Of a stretch of 5,306 nucleotides of DNA, positions 1 to 5,306 are shown piece by piece (positions within the stretch are counted from its first letter, which is position 1; each line of letters opens with the position of its first letter). The stretch lies in the NCBI GenBank assembly GCA_003131705.1, contig PKUY01000090.1, forward strand, positions 264 through 5,569, written 5' to 3'. A program made the position numbers and the translations under genes. Origin of the DNA: Acidobacteriota bacterium. Lineage in GTDB: Bacteria; Acidobacteriota; Terriglobia; Acidiferrales; UBA7541. The notes beneath the pieces were generated by a model. The model did not search any database. It was not told where the DNA came from and saw only the letters and a program-made list of their open reading frames with translations.

Positions 1-1
1 T

Positions 2-199
2 CTTGCCTTCGCCTCAATCGCGACTGTAAAGCTCGTGACCTTCGACCGTGCGCTTCGGTCAGGGGAGTACCGCGTGCGATGGGATCCTCAAGGCGCGCTG
101 AAAGGCTGCCCTTACTGCTCGAATTCCACCGGTGAGAGGTGTCTAGTTTTAGCGGGGAGCACTGCACACCGTTTCGCGAATGAACCCTTCCAAGTATAA
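2..199 (+). CDS. possible C-terminal end of an upstream gene (partial, doubtful)
   Basis: A frame entering from the left edge stays open for 65 codons and stops at TAA 197-199. Its last residues include a CPYC pair and end in NEPFQV. The stop overlaps an ATG at 199-201 (TAATG), an arrangement typical of translational coupling between operon genes. Against it, 65 open codons can occur by chance in DNA of this composition, one reverse-strand frame is also open across the same stretch, and no family is recognisable. By hand count the GC at codon positions 1, 2 and 3 is about 60, 54 and 60 percent, which is only a weak coding signal. The alternative is an untranslated leader or promoter region. 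Confidence 0.25.
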   Translation, partial: LAFASIATVKLVTFDRALRSGEYRVRWDPQGALKGCPYCSNSTGERCLVLAGSTAHRFANEPFQV

Positions 200-200
200 T
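195..200 (+). promoter_or_regulatory. possible -10 element (TATAAT) for the exosortase operon
   Basis: A perfect TATAAT lies 74 bases before the GTG start favoured for the exosortase. There is no good -35 hexamer at the usual spacing (TTTCGC at 172-177 is a poor match) and no TG extension. If used, transcription would start near 207, which would leave the ATG at 199 outside the message. The same bases form the TAATG stop/start overlap of the competing reading, so the two interpretations exclude each other. Confidence 0.3.
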
Positions 201-263
201 GAGCCATGTCGTCTTTTCTGACAGACATCGACGTTTGTATTCCGCGATGTTTCCGTTGGGTTT

Positions 264-268
264 AGGAG
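264..268 (+). promoter_or_regulatory. ribosome binding site deciding the exosortase start
   Basis: AGGAG sits 5 nt before an in-frame GTG at 274-276. Neither the ATG at 199 nor the ATG at 247 has a recognisable Shine-Dalgarno sequence upstream. This site is the main reason for preferring GTG 274 as the start. Confidence 0.5.
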
Positions 269-273
269 ACGGA

Positions 274-1173
274 GTGTCAGTTTCGGCCGGATCCTTTTCA
301 AATACTGAGCATGTTGAGACGCGGTTGTGGAGTCGGCAGCTAGTGGTGTGGTCTGTGATTTTGGTAGGCCTGATTCTTCTGCTTTACGCTTCAGTGATCA
401 AGGGTTTGGCGGTGCAGTGGTGGACTGATGCTGACTACGGCCACGGGTTTTTCGTTCCGCTGTTCTCGATCTACATTCTATGGCGCGAGCGCGAACGCTG
501 GACGAAAACCGAAATCAAGCCAAACAACTTTGGATTCGTCGTAATGCTTGGGGCTATTGGCCTTCTTTTACTTGGCTCACTGGGGGCCGAATTGTTTACC
601 AGCAGGTTCTCCCTGCTGGTCTTGCTTGCAGGAACGATTCTGTTTTTGGCCGGTTGGAAGATGCTGCGTGCCGTTTCTTTTCCCTTGGGCTACCTAATGT
701 GGATGATTCCCATTCCCGTGATCATTTACAATCAGATCACATTTCCATTGCAATTAATTGCATCCCGCCTCGCTACTTCCTGGCTGGAGTTAGCTCAGGT
801 ACCTGTGTTGCGAGATGGCAATATTTTGATTATGTCGAACTATTCTTTGGAGGTAGTGGAGGCTTGCAGCGGAATCAGATCGCTCATGACTCTTATGGCC
901 CTTGCGGTTGCTTATGGCTACCTCGTGTCCCCCCAGCGCTGGGTCCGCTACGTTCTCGCCGCGTTCATGGTTCCCATAGCAATTGTCACCAACGCGATCC
1001 GAATCATGGGGGCGGGTCTGCTGGCCCGCCATTTTGGACCTTCGGCAGCTGAAGGATTTTTGCACGAGTTCTCTGGTTGGGCTATTTTCCTCGTTGCTCT
1101 CCTACTAATGTTCGGTGGCCATTGGACTCTGCGGCACATCGGCGAACGCAGAAGAAAAGCCGCCAATGTTTAA
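274..1173 (+). CDS. exosortase (exosortase/archaeosortase family membrane transpeptidase)
   Basis: This is an inner-membrane Cys protease-transpeptidase that recognises C-terminal PEP-CTERM signals on exported proteins. The translation has about eight hydrophobic helices. In the numbering from GTG 274 (299 aa), the first spans about 23-43 and the last about 266-282. The three family catalytic residues are present: Cys198 in VVEACSGIRSL, Arg243 in VTNAIRI and His264 in FLHEFSGW. The early GHGFFVP segment (56-62) and MIPIPV (144-149) are also family-typical. Length is normal for an exosortase without the fused EpsI domain, and EpsI follows as a separate gene overlapping by 8 nt. Start: GTG 274 has a good AGGAG site; the longer frame from ATG 199 adds 25 polar residues without a ribosome site, although TAATG coupling could support it. 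Function by family is very likely; the exact exosortase subtype cannot be assigned by eye. Confidence 0.93.
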   Translation: MSVSAGSFSNTEHVETRLWSRQLVVWSVILVGLILLLYASVIKGLAVQWWTDADYGHGFFVPLFSIYILWRERERWTKTEIKPNNFGFVVMLGAIGLLLLGSLGAELFTSRFSLLVLLAGTILFLAGWKMLRAVSFPLGYLMWMIPIPVIIYNQITFPLQLIASRLATSWLELAQVPVLRDGNILIMSNYSLEVVEACSGIRSLMTLMALAVAYGYLVSPQRWVRYVLAAFMVPIAIVTNAIRIMGAGLLARHFGPSAAEGFLHEFSGWAIFLVALLLMFGGHWTLRHIGERRRKAANV

Positions 1174-1810
1174 TTCCCTAGGATCAATACGATTGGGGGT
1201 TACGGCCGCTGTTCTACTTGGTGCATTTATTCTTTTGCATAGCGTGAGTCACGGCGAACCAGTTGTTCCGCACCAGCCGCTTCACGACCTTCCCTACACG
1301 GTGGGAACATGGTCAGGCCAGGAACGCCCGTTATCGGAAGAAATCGTGAAAGCCGTGAGCGTGAGTGACTATACGAATCGATTTTATTTTGCGGACGGAA
1401 TTGCGCCCGTTCAGTTGTATGTGGGCTACTATGGAAGCCAAAGAGCTGGAGACACAATCCACTCGCCAAAAAATTGTTTGCCAGGATCGGGCTGGGATCC
1501 CGTCCATTCTGGGTTCGCCACTATCTCCGTTGCCGGAGGGCGCCAGATTGTCGTGAACGAGTATGTGATCCAGCAGGACGAGAATAAACAACTGGTCTTT
1601 TATTGGTATCAGGGTAGAGGTAGGGTCAACGCCAGTGAATATGCGGGCAAATTTTGGATGGTGGCCGACGCGATCTCTCGGAATCGGACAGATGGCGCCT
1701 TAGTTCGCTTGATTACACCGATAAACGACAATGAGGCCAGCGCTCGGGCTCGGCTTGTCGGTTTTACCCAAGGTCTTTTTCCCCAATTAGATGAAATAAT
1801 ACCGAAGTGA
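1166..1810 (+). CDS. epsI: EpsI family exosortase-associated protein (DUF3485-type)
   Basis: This 214-aa protein has an N-terminal signal anchor (hydrophobic about 8-26) followed by a periplasmic domain. Hallmarks of the EpsI family are visible: W49-S-G near the start, LYVGYYGSQR (84-93), HSPKNCLPGSGW (99-110, with His99 and Cys104), YWYQGRGR (146-153) and RTDGALVR (174-181). In many organisms this domain is fused to the C-terminus of the exosortase; here it is a stand-alone gene. Its biochemical role is not established, though a link to exosortase sorting and exopolysaccharide production is known from genome context. ATG 1166 is preferred. It overlaps the exosortase stop by 8 nt, has only a weak purine-rich GAAGAAAAG before it, and so is probably translationally coupled. 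A GTG at 1115 would add 17 polar residues ahead of the signal anchor, which is unlikely. Confidence 0.9.
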   Translation: MFNSLGSIRLGVTAAVLLGAFILLHSVSHGEPVVPHQPLHDLPYTVGTWSGQERPLSEEIVKAVSVSDYTNRFYFADGIAPVQLYVGYYGSQRAGDTIHSPKNCLPGSGWDPVHSGFATISVAGGRQIVVNEYVIQQDENKQLVFYWYQGRGRVNASEYAGKFWMVADAISRNRTDGALVRLITPINDNEASARARLVGFTQGLFPQLDEIIPK

Positions 1811-1838
1811 ACCTCACGGAAACGACGGAGCAAAAAAC

Positions 1839-4124
1839 ATGGAAGGCGCCAGAAAACTGAAAGCGGCCGTGATAGTAGTTTCCATGGCTCTATTACTCGT
1901 ACTCGGTGCGTGCTCGCGCGATCCACAGAAAGCAAAGACAAAATATCTCGCCGAGGGTCAGAAGTACATGAAAAAAGGCCAATACGGCGACGCCATCGTC
2001 GAATTTCGCAACGCTCTCCGGCTCGATCCCCGTTTTGTTGACGCCTACTACCAGCTCGCTCAGGCTGACTTAGCACAGCGCGACTGGCAGGGAGCCTACG
2101 CATCCCTCGAGAAAGTCATTGAACTTGACCCCGGACGCCTAGATGCCAGGTTGGATCGCGGACGCCTCTACCTTGCTGCGCGGGAGTTCGATAAGGCAGA
2201 AGAGGAGGCGAACTCTATTCTGCAAGAGGAACCGAAAAACGTTGGCGCCTATCAGCTCCTCGGCGCCGCATTGATCGGGCAGCAGAAGCCCGACCGAGCG
2301 CTTGAATCGTTTTCAAAAGTCACCGAGTTGCGTCCAAACGATCCCAGCTCTTATGTGAATTTAGCTCTGGTTGAAATCAGTTTGAACCGCTTGGCTGATG
2401 CCGAGCAGCACTTGAAGAGGGCAGTGGAGATTGATCCCACGTCCATACAAGCCTATACCGATCTGGCGAGTTTCTATCGACTACAGAATCAGGCTTCGGA
2501 AGCACAACGTGTCCTCCAAGACGGAGTCGCAAAGAACCCGGCGGCAACCTCACTATACGTCGAATGGGCGTCCATGCTAGCGAGCCAAGGTAGGAAAGAC
2601 GATGCCGAAGCGCTTCTTGAAAAGCTACGCAAACAGCTTCCCAATTCCGCTGAAGCGGCTGTGGCCATCGGCGATTTCTATTTTCAACGGAAGCAGACCG
2701 ATCAGGCCTTGGTAGAGTATCGTCGCGGCCTCTCAGCCTCACCCACGAATTTGGAGATCAAGAAACGAATGCAGGATCTCTACCTGACTACCGGCCAGAC
2801 GCAATTGGCGATTGTCTTAGATAAAGAATTAATGAAGAATGCCCCGAAAGACGTTTTCGTCCGCATAAATCATGGGCGCTTGCTCATGGCACAGGGCCAA
2901 CCGCAGGATGCAATTCTCTCCCTTCAAAAGGTTACATCGGACGCTGCGGACTCACCTCAGGCTCATTACTATTTGGCAATGGCATTCTGGCAAAACGGCG
3001 ACCTCGGGCAGACCCGCACCGCTCTTATGGATGCTCTAAAGGTTTCTCAGGGATTACCCATCGCCTTGCAGGCATTGGCGCGGCTAAGCCTAGCGCAAGG
3101 GAACGTTTCAGATGCCCAGATTTACGCCCAAGAGTTGGTTCAGCGGTTTCCCGCAGCCCCAGATAATCGTCAGCTTCTTGCCGAGACGCTGGCGCGACAA
3201 GGGAAACTGCGGCCGGCGGAGGAGCAAATCCTCGTTGCAAAGCAATTGGCACCCGGCGACCCCGCTGTTCACCTCAACGCGGCGCAAATCTACAACGCGG
3301 AAAAGAAATGGCCGGAGGCTCAAAAGGAGTTTGAGACGGCTCTGCAGCTCGATCTGCACAACACAACCGCCTTGGCACAACTGGCGGATTTCTTGACCGC
3401 TCGAAATGAATCCGCTCAAGCGCTCGCCCGCGTTCAGCAATACGTTGCCGCCAATCCCAACGATGCGAATGGCCACGTTATTTTGGGCGCCTTAAACTTT
3501 CAGTCCAAGAATTATGGTATTTCACAGGCAGAGTTCGAGCGCGCCATCCAGCTCGATCCCAATAATATTCAGGCTTACTTGAGGCTTGGTAAAGTTTTCG
3601 AGGCGCAGGGGCAGAGCGAGCTTGCAATCGCGCGCTATCAGAAGGCGCTTGACTTCCAACCGAAATTTGCACCGCTTGCCACGATGATTGGGAATCTGTA
3701 TCTGGACCGGGGGGATATGGAGACCGCTCGCAAGTATTATGTTCAGGCGCTTGCCGGTGATCCCAACTTCGCGGTTGCCATCGCCAACACCGCTTGGGTG
3801 GATGCTCAAGAGGGTAAGGACCTCGATGTCGCTCTAGGCATGGCGCAAAAGGCCAAGTCGCTGGAGCCAGACGTGCCCTCTATCACCGACACGTTAGCAT
3901 GGGTGATGTACAAGCGAGGCGATTATGCTAACGCCATGCCTCTGCTCCAAGAATGTGTTCAGAAATCTCCAGATTCGGCAGAATTTCACTATCATCTCGG
4001 TATGACCCTCCTAGCGTCTGGGCAAAAAACAAAGGGCAAGGAACAGCTCCAGGCCGCGTTGCGGTTGAATCTAAACACCGCCAATACGCAGCAGGCTCGG
4101 CAGGCACTAGCTCAAGCAAATTGA
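1839..4124 (+). CDS. TPR-repeat lipoprotein of the PEP-CTERM/exosortase system (PrsT-like)
   Basis: This is a 761-aa predicted outer-membrane lipoprotein. The N-terminus has basic residues, a hydrophobic stretch (about 9-22) and the lipobox L22-G23-A24-C25. Ser26 at +2 carries no inner-membrane retention signal. From residue 33 to 747 it consists of 21 back-to-back tetratricopeptide units of 34 residues, with small residues at repeat positions 8 and 20 and Pro near 32. The register holds except for one extra residue in unit 19 (645-679). Long TPR lipoproteins next to exosortase and EpsI are known in PEP-CTERM loci (PrsT); the PrsT model as I recall it is somewhat longer, so the assignment is by similarity of layout. 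It probably acts as a periplasmic protein-binding scaffold for export or surface assembly; its partners are unknown. The start has GGAG 8 nt upstream, and the gene begins 28 nt after EpsI, consistent with one operon. A general TPR lipoprotein of cellulose/EPS secretion is the alternative. Confidence 0.88.
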   Translation: MEGARKLKAAVIVVSMALLLVLGACSRDPQKAKTKYLAEGQKYMKKGQYGDAIVEFRNALRLDPRFVDAYYQLAQADLAQRDWQGAYASLEKVIELDPGRLDARLDRGRLYLAAREFDKAEEEANSILQEEPKNVGAYQLLGAALIGQQKPDRALESFSKVTELRPNDPSSYVNLALVEISLNRLADAEQHLKRAVEIDPTSIQAYTDLASFYRLQNQASEAQRVLQDGVAKNPAATSLYVEWASMLASQGRKDDAEALLEKLRKQLPNSAEAAVAIGDFYFQRKQTDQALVEYRRGLSASPTNLEIKKRMQDLYLTTGQTQLAIVLDKELMKNAPKDVFVRINHGRLLMAQGQPQDAILSLQKVTSDAADSPQAHYYLAMAFWQNGDLGQTRTALMDALKVSQGLPIALQALARLSLAQGNVSDAQIYAQELVQRFPAAPDNRQLLAETLARQGKLRPAEEQILVAKQLAPGDPAVHLNAAQIYNAEKKWPEAQKEFETALQLDLHNTTALAQLADFLTARNESAQALARVQQYVAANPNDANGHVILGALNFQSKNYGISQAEFERAIQLDPNNIQAYLRLGKVFEAQGQSELAIARYQKALDFQPKFAPLATMIGNLYLDRGDMETARKYYVQALAGDPNFAVAIANTAWVDAQEGKDLDVALGMAQKAKSLEPDVPSITDTLAWVMYKRGDYANAMPLLQECVQKSPDSAEFHYHLGMTLLASGQKTKGKEQLQAALRLNLNTANTQQARQALAQAN

Positions 4125-4236
4125 TGCTGGCTACGTTTGCATCGATAAACAGCGCAATGCGAAAAGGCGGTCTATGAGCTGGCTTGCCGCCGTTCACCCG
4201 GATTGATACTTGAAAAGTATGCGGGGCCGCTTCACG

Positions 4237-4274
4237 AAGTGCCCATGTTTGCTCATACAACGCGATGGGCATTT
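4237..4274 (+). terminator. inverted repeat, possible terminator of the exosortase operon
   Basis: The arms AAGTGCCCAT (4237-4246) and ATGGGCATTT (4265-4274) pair over 10 bp with one G-U, around an 18-nt loop. It lies about 110 nt past the TPR stop codon. The 3' side ends in TTT but is followed by GCTC, so it is not a strong intrinsic terminator. It could instead stabilise the 3' end of the message. The loop and the downstream flank share TTTGCTCA (4248-4255 and 4272-4279). Confidence 0.3.
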
Positions 4275-4400
4275 GCTCAAGGCGATGCCACTTTGAAACT
4301 AAGCTTACCCATGTACTGATTACTGCAGTCGCTGCGGATTCGCCGTCGGGAGAGAATCGAATTCACCTTCGACCAGAAACAAGCCATTGGGAGCGCCGCG

Positions 4401-4416
4401 ATTGCGCCTCCGCAAT
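4401..4416. repeat. short perfect inverted repeat
   Basis: ATTGCG and CGCAAT flank a four-base CCTC loop, giving a compact 6-bp hairpin about 30 bases upstream of the duplicated GTACTAGG element. No T tract follows. It may be a weak hairpin at the end of upstream transcription or a protein-binding palindrome, or it may be chance. Confidence 0.25.
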
Positions 4417-4440
4417 TCCATCTTGCGTATTGAACCAACG

Positions 4441-4469
4441 CAGGGGAGTACTAGGACGGATGTACTAGG
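4441..4469 (+). promoter_or_regulatory. duplicated operator-like element (GTACTAGG x2)
   Basis: GTACTAGG occurs at 4448-4455 and again at 4462-4469, 14 bases apart. The AGTAC at 4447-4451 and GTACT at 4462-4466 also form an inverted pair. The element ends 12 bases before the -35 hexamer of the promoter for the PEP-CTERM gene, so the copies centre near -64 and -50. That is a normal place for an activator acting on sigma70 polymerase. The binding protein is unknown; a two-component or LuxR-type regulator is an inference. Confidence 0.45.
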
Positions 4470-4481
4470 GTGATATAGTTA

Positions 4482-4509
4482 TTGACAAGCTTTCTCTCAA
4501 AGTCATAAT
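4482..4509 (+). promoter_or_regulatory. sigma70-type promoter for the PEP-CTERM gene
   Basis: The -35 hexamer TTGACA (4482-4487) is a perfect match. A 16-base spacer separates it from CATAAT (4504-4509), which matches TATAAT in five of six positions. Transcription would start near 4516 and give a leader of about 134 nt. This is the best promoter match seen in the window and points only at the gene starting at 4650. Confidence 0.6.
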
Positions 4510-4558
4510 TGTCCCGCCTAACGTGCTAGAGAATTTGGGAGCGATTTTTCTACGGCGC

Positions 4559-4589
4559 GGTCTGATGTTTACATATATAAGTGCAGACC
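4559..4589 (+). repeat. hairpin in the leader of the PEP-CTERM gene
   Basis: GGTCTG (4559-4564) and CAGACC (4584-4589) can pair around an AT-rich 19-nt loop containing TACATATATAA. It lies inside the predicted 5' leader, about 60 nt before the start codon. It could affect message stability or translation. It is not a recognised riboswitch, and the stem is short. Confidence 0.3.
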
Positions 4590-4649
4590 AAATCAAAATG
4601 TCTTGGGGCACTGGGGATCGGTAGATTTGAGGACCTGAGGGGGAAAGTT

Positions 4650-5306
4650 ATGCGGAAGCCATTGGTAGGTTTTGTAGTTCTGTTATTCTGCTTGGCATTC
4701 AGTTGTATGACCGCTCACGCGGCGTCGACGACTATAACGCTCGCTGGAGGAAGCTGTAATTCGTGTTTCAATTTTGTAGTTTCGGGAACGTCCGTCACGA
4801 TGACGATGTCCCCCTCATCGACATCGTTTGTTGCTGTCACTTCGGGACCGCTTCCGATCCCTCCGATTACAACCTTCACGTTGTCAGAGACTGGTCCAAT
4901 TCTGCTGACCTCCGTGGGGGGCGGTCTGTACGATGTCGCGTCCGGTAGTGGTGGCTTCAACATAGATCTCTCCGGAAGTGGTTTTACTCTGGACGGTGTT
5001 TTATCCATTCAGAACCTGTCGCAGAGCGGGGCTAGTGGCACCATTGATACAACGGTGGTGGGGAACTTTTACATCAACCCTAGCAGTAGCTACTGTGCTC
5101 TGCCAGGCGCAACCTGTGGACTTGGTGTTGGGTATGGCAAAGTCTTTCTAACACTGACTACGAACCCGATCGCAAATGGAAGTCACGGTGGTCTTAGCGG
5201 TGGTAGCATCGTTCTGCCTGCAGCCAACATTGCAATCACACCTGAACCGAGTTCGATGTTGCTTTTCGGCACCGGCTTACTAGCGTTCGGAGCGATTCTT
5301 CGTCGC
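4650..5306 (+). CDS. PEP-CTERM sorting domain protein, secreted (3' end cut by window)
   Basis: The 219 codons visible run off the right edge without a stop. There is a Sec signal peptide: Arg2-Lys3, hydrophobic about 5-20, and a likely signal peptidase I cut after AHA (22-24). The C-terminus has the PEP-CTERM signal: Pro198-Glu199-Pro200, a hydrophobic helix (about 203-216) and Arg218-Arg219. Such signals normally end within a few residues after the Arg cluster, so very little should be missing. The mature part (25-197) is rich in Ser, Thr, Gly and Val, has no Arg and a single Lys, and holds two Cys pairs (C36/C39 and C149/C156). No known domain is recognised; surface or matrix localisation is inferred from the signal. 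A strong ribosome site, GAGGGGG (4637-4643), lies 6 nt before ATG 4650. It is the likely substrate of the exosortase at 274. Confidence 0.9.
   Translation, partial: MRKPLVGFVVLLFCLAFSCMTAHAASTTITLAGGSCNSCFNFVVSGTSVTMTMSPSSTSFVAVTSGPLPIPPITTFTLSETGPILLTSVGGGLYDVASGSGGFNIDLSGSGFTLDGVLSIQNLSQSGASGTIDTTVVGNFYINPSSSYCALPGATCGLGVGYGKVFLTLTTNPIANGSHGGLSGGSIVLPAANIAITPEPSSMLLFGTGLLAFGAILRR

Larger units (their letters stand above)
4125..4649. other. long intergenic region between the TPR gene and the PEP-CTERM gene
   Basis: This stretch of 525 bases has no convincing gene. Open frames on either strand are short, lack ribosome sites and show no recognisable domain. The first part (4125-4440) holds several inverted repeats but no classical terminator with a T tract. 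The second part (4441-4649) is regulatory in appearance, with a duplicated GTACTAGG element, a sigma70-type promoter and a long leader ending in a good ribosome site for the next gene. No tRNA, CRISPR, insertion-sequence ends or riboswitch core was recognised. Confidence 0.7.

Noticed and set aside
44..60. GACCG/CGGTC hairpin near the left edge
   Set aside because: A 5-bp stem with a 7-nt loop is expected by chance, and no T tract follows.
480..1052. Alternate-frame open reading frame of 190 codons inside the exosortase gene
   Set aside because: It lies wholly within the exosortase frame, has no recognisable domain, and its sequence looks like out-of-frame translation.
1115..1165. Earlier GTG start for EpsI
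   Set aside because: It would add 17 polar residues before the signal anchor and a 59-nt overlap with the exosortase; ATG 1166 gives the normal family N-terminus.
1609..2103. Antisense open frame of 164 codons across the EpsI/TPR junction
   Set aside because: It is opposite two well-supported genes, rich in Arg/Ser as expected for antisense frames, and has no family signature.
3928..4272. Antisense open frame of 114 codons covering the TPR gene end and the intergenic region
   Set aside because: Most of it mirrors the TPR coding sequence. No domain or promoter supports it, and the start falls in the 4237-4274 inverted repeat.
4320..4433. 37-codon open frame (ends QFHLAY) that could be a gene remnant
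   Set aside because: It has no ATG or GTG start, is too short to be significant, and matches no recognised family.
4265..4468. 67-codon open frame in the intergenic region
   Set aside because: It has no Shine-Dalgarno site and no family similarity, and its end runs through the operator-like repeat.
4516..4649. Cyclic-di-GMP or other riboswitch in the leader
   Set aside because: No GEMM-type conserved core or other known riboswitch motif could be found by reading; only a simple hairpin is present.
4690..4706. TGGCATTCAGTTGTA as a possible sigma54 -24/-12 site
   Set aside because: Spacing between GG and the TG element is off by one, the -12 GC is missing, and it lies inside the signal-peptide codons.
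4715..5008. Antisense open frame of 97 codons opposite the PEP-CTERM gene
   Set aside because: The + strand frame has a signal peptide, ribosome site and PEP-CTERM signal; the antisense frame has none of these.

Overview
The window holds a compact exosortase/PEP-CTERM protein-sorting locus, all read on the + strand. It suggests a Gram-negative, exopolysaccharide-producing bacterium. The lipoprotein with Ser at +2, the exosortase with a separate EpsI protein, the long TPR lipoprotein and the moderate GC content fit an Acidobacteriota-type genome best. That taxonomic guess is an inference; some Proteobacteria and other diderm phyla carry similar loci.

Layout: (1) Positions 1-198 carry either the last codons of an upstream gene or a leader. 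An open frame ends at 197-199, and the same bases also spell TATAAT. (2) About 274-1810 encode an exosortase (membrane Cys protease-transpeptidase) and an EpsI-type partner whose start overlaps the exosortase stop by 8 nt. (3) After a 28-nt gap, 1839-4124 encode a lipoprotein made almost entirely of 21 consecutive 34-residue TPR units. These three genes look like one operon. (4) Positions 4125-4649 hold no convincing gene. They contain inverted repeats, a direct-repeat operator-like element (GTACTAGG twice) just upstream of a strong sigma70-type promoter, and a leader of about 134 nt. (5) From 4650 to the window edge lies a secreted protein with an N-terminal signal peptide and a C-terminal PEP-CTERM tripartite signal (PEP, hydrophobic helix, Arg pair). 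It is a likely substrate of the exosortase in the same window. Its stop codon lies beyond the edge.

How the parts fit: the substrate is exported by Sec, held in the inner membrane by its C-terminal helix, and recognised at the PEP motif by the exosortase. The exosortase is expected to cut and transfer it to the cell surface or exopolysaccharide matrix. EpsI is a family-level accessory of unknown biochemistry. The TPR lipoprotein probably scaffolds export or surface assembly in the periplasm. The processing genes and the substrate seem to be transcribed separately, the substrate from what looks like an activator-dependent promoter. The most interesting points for follow-up are that promoter architecture, the unusually regular TPR array, and the ambiguous start of the exosortase gene.
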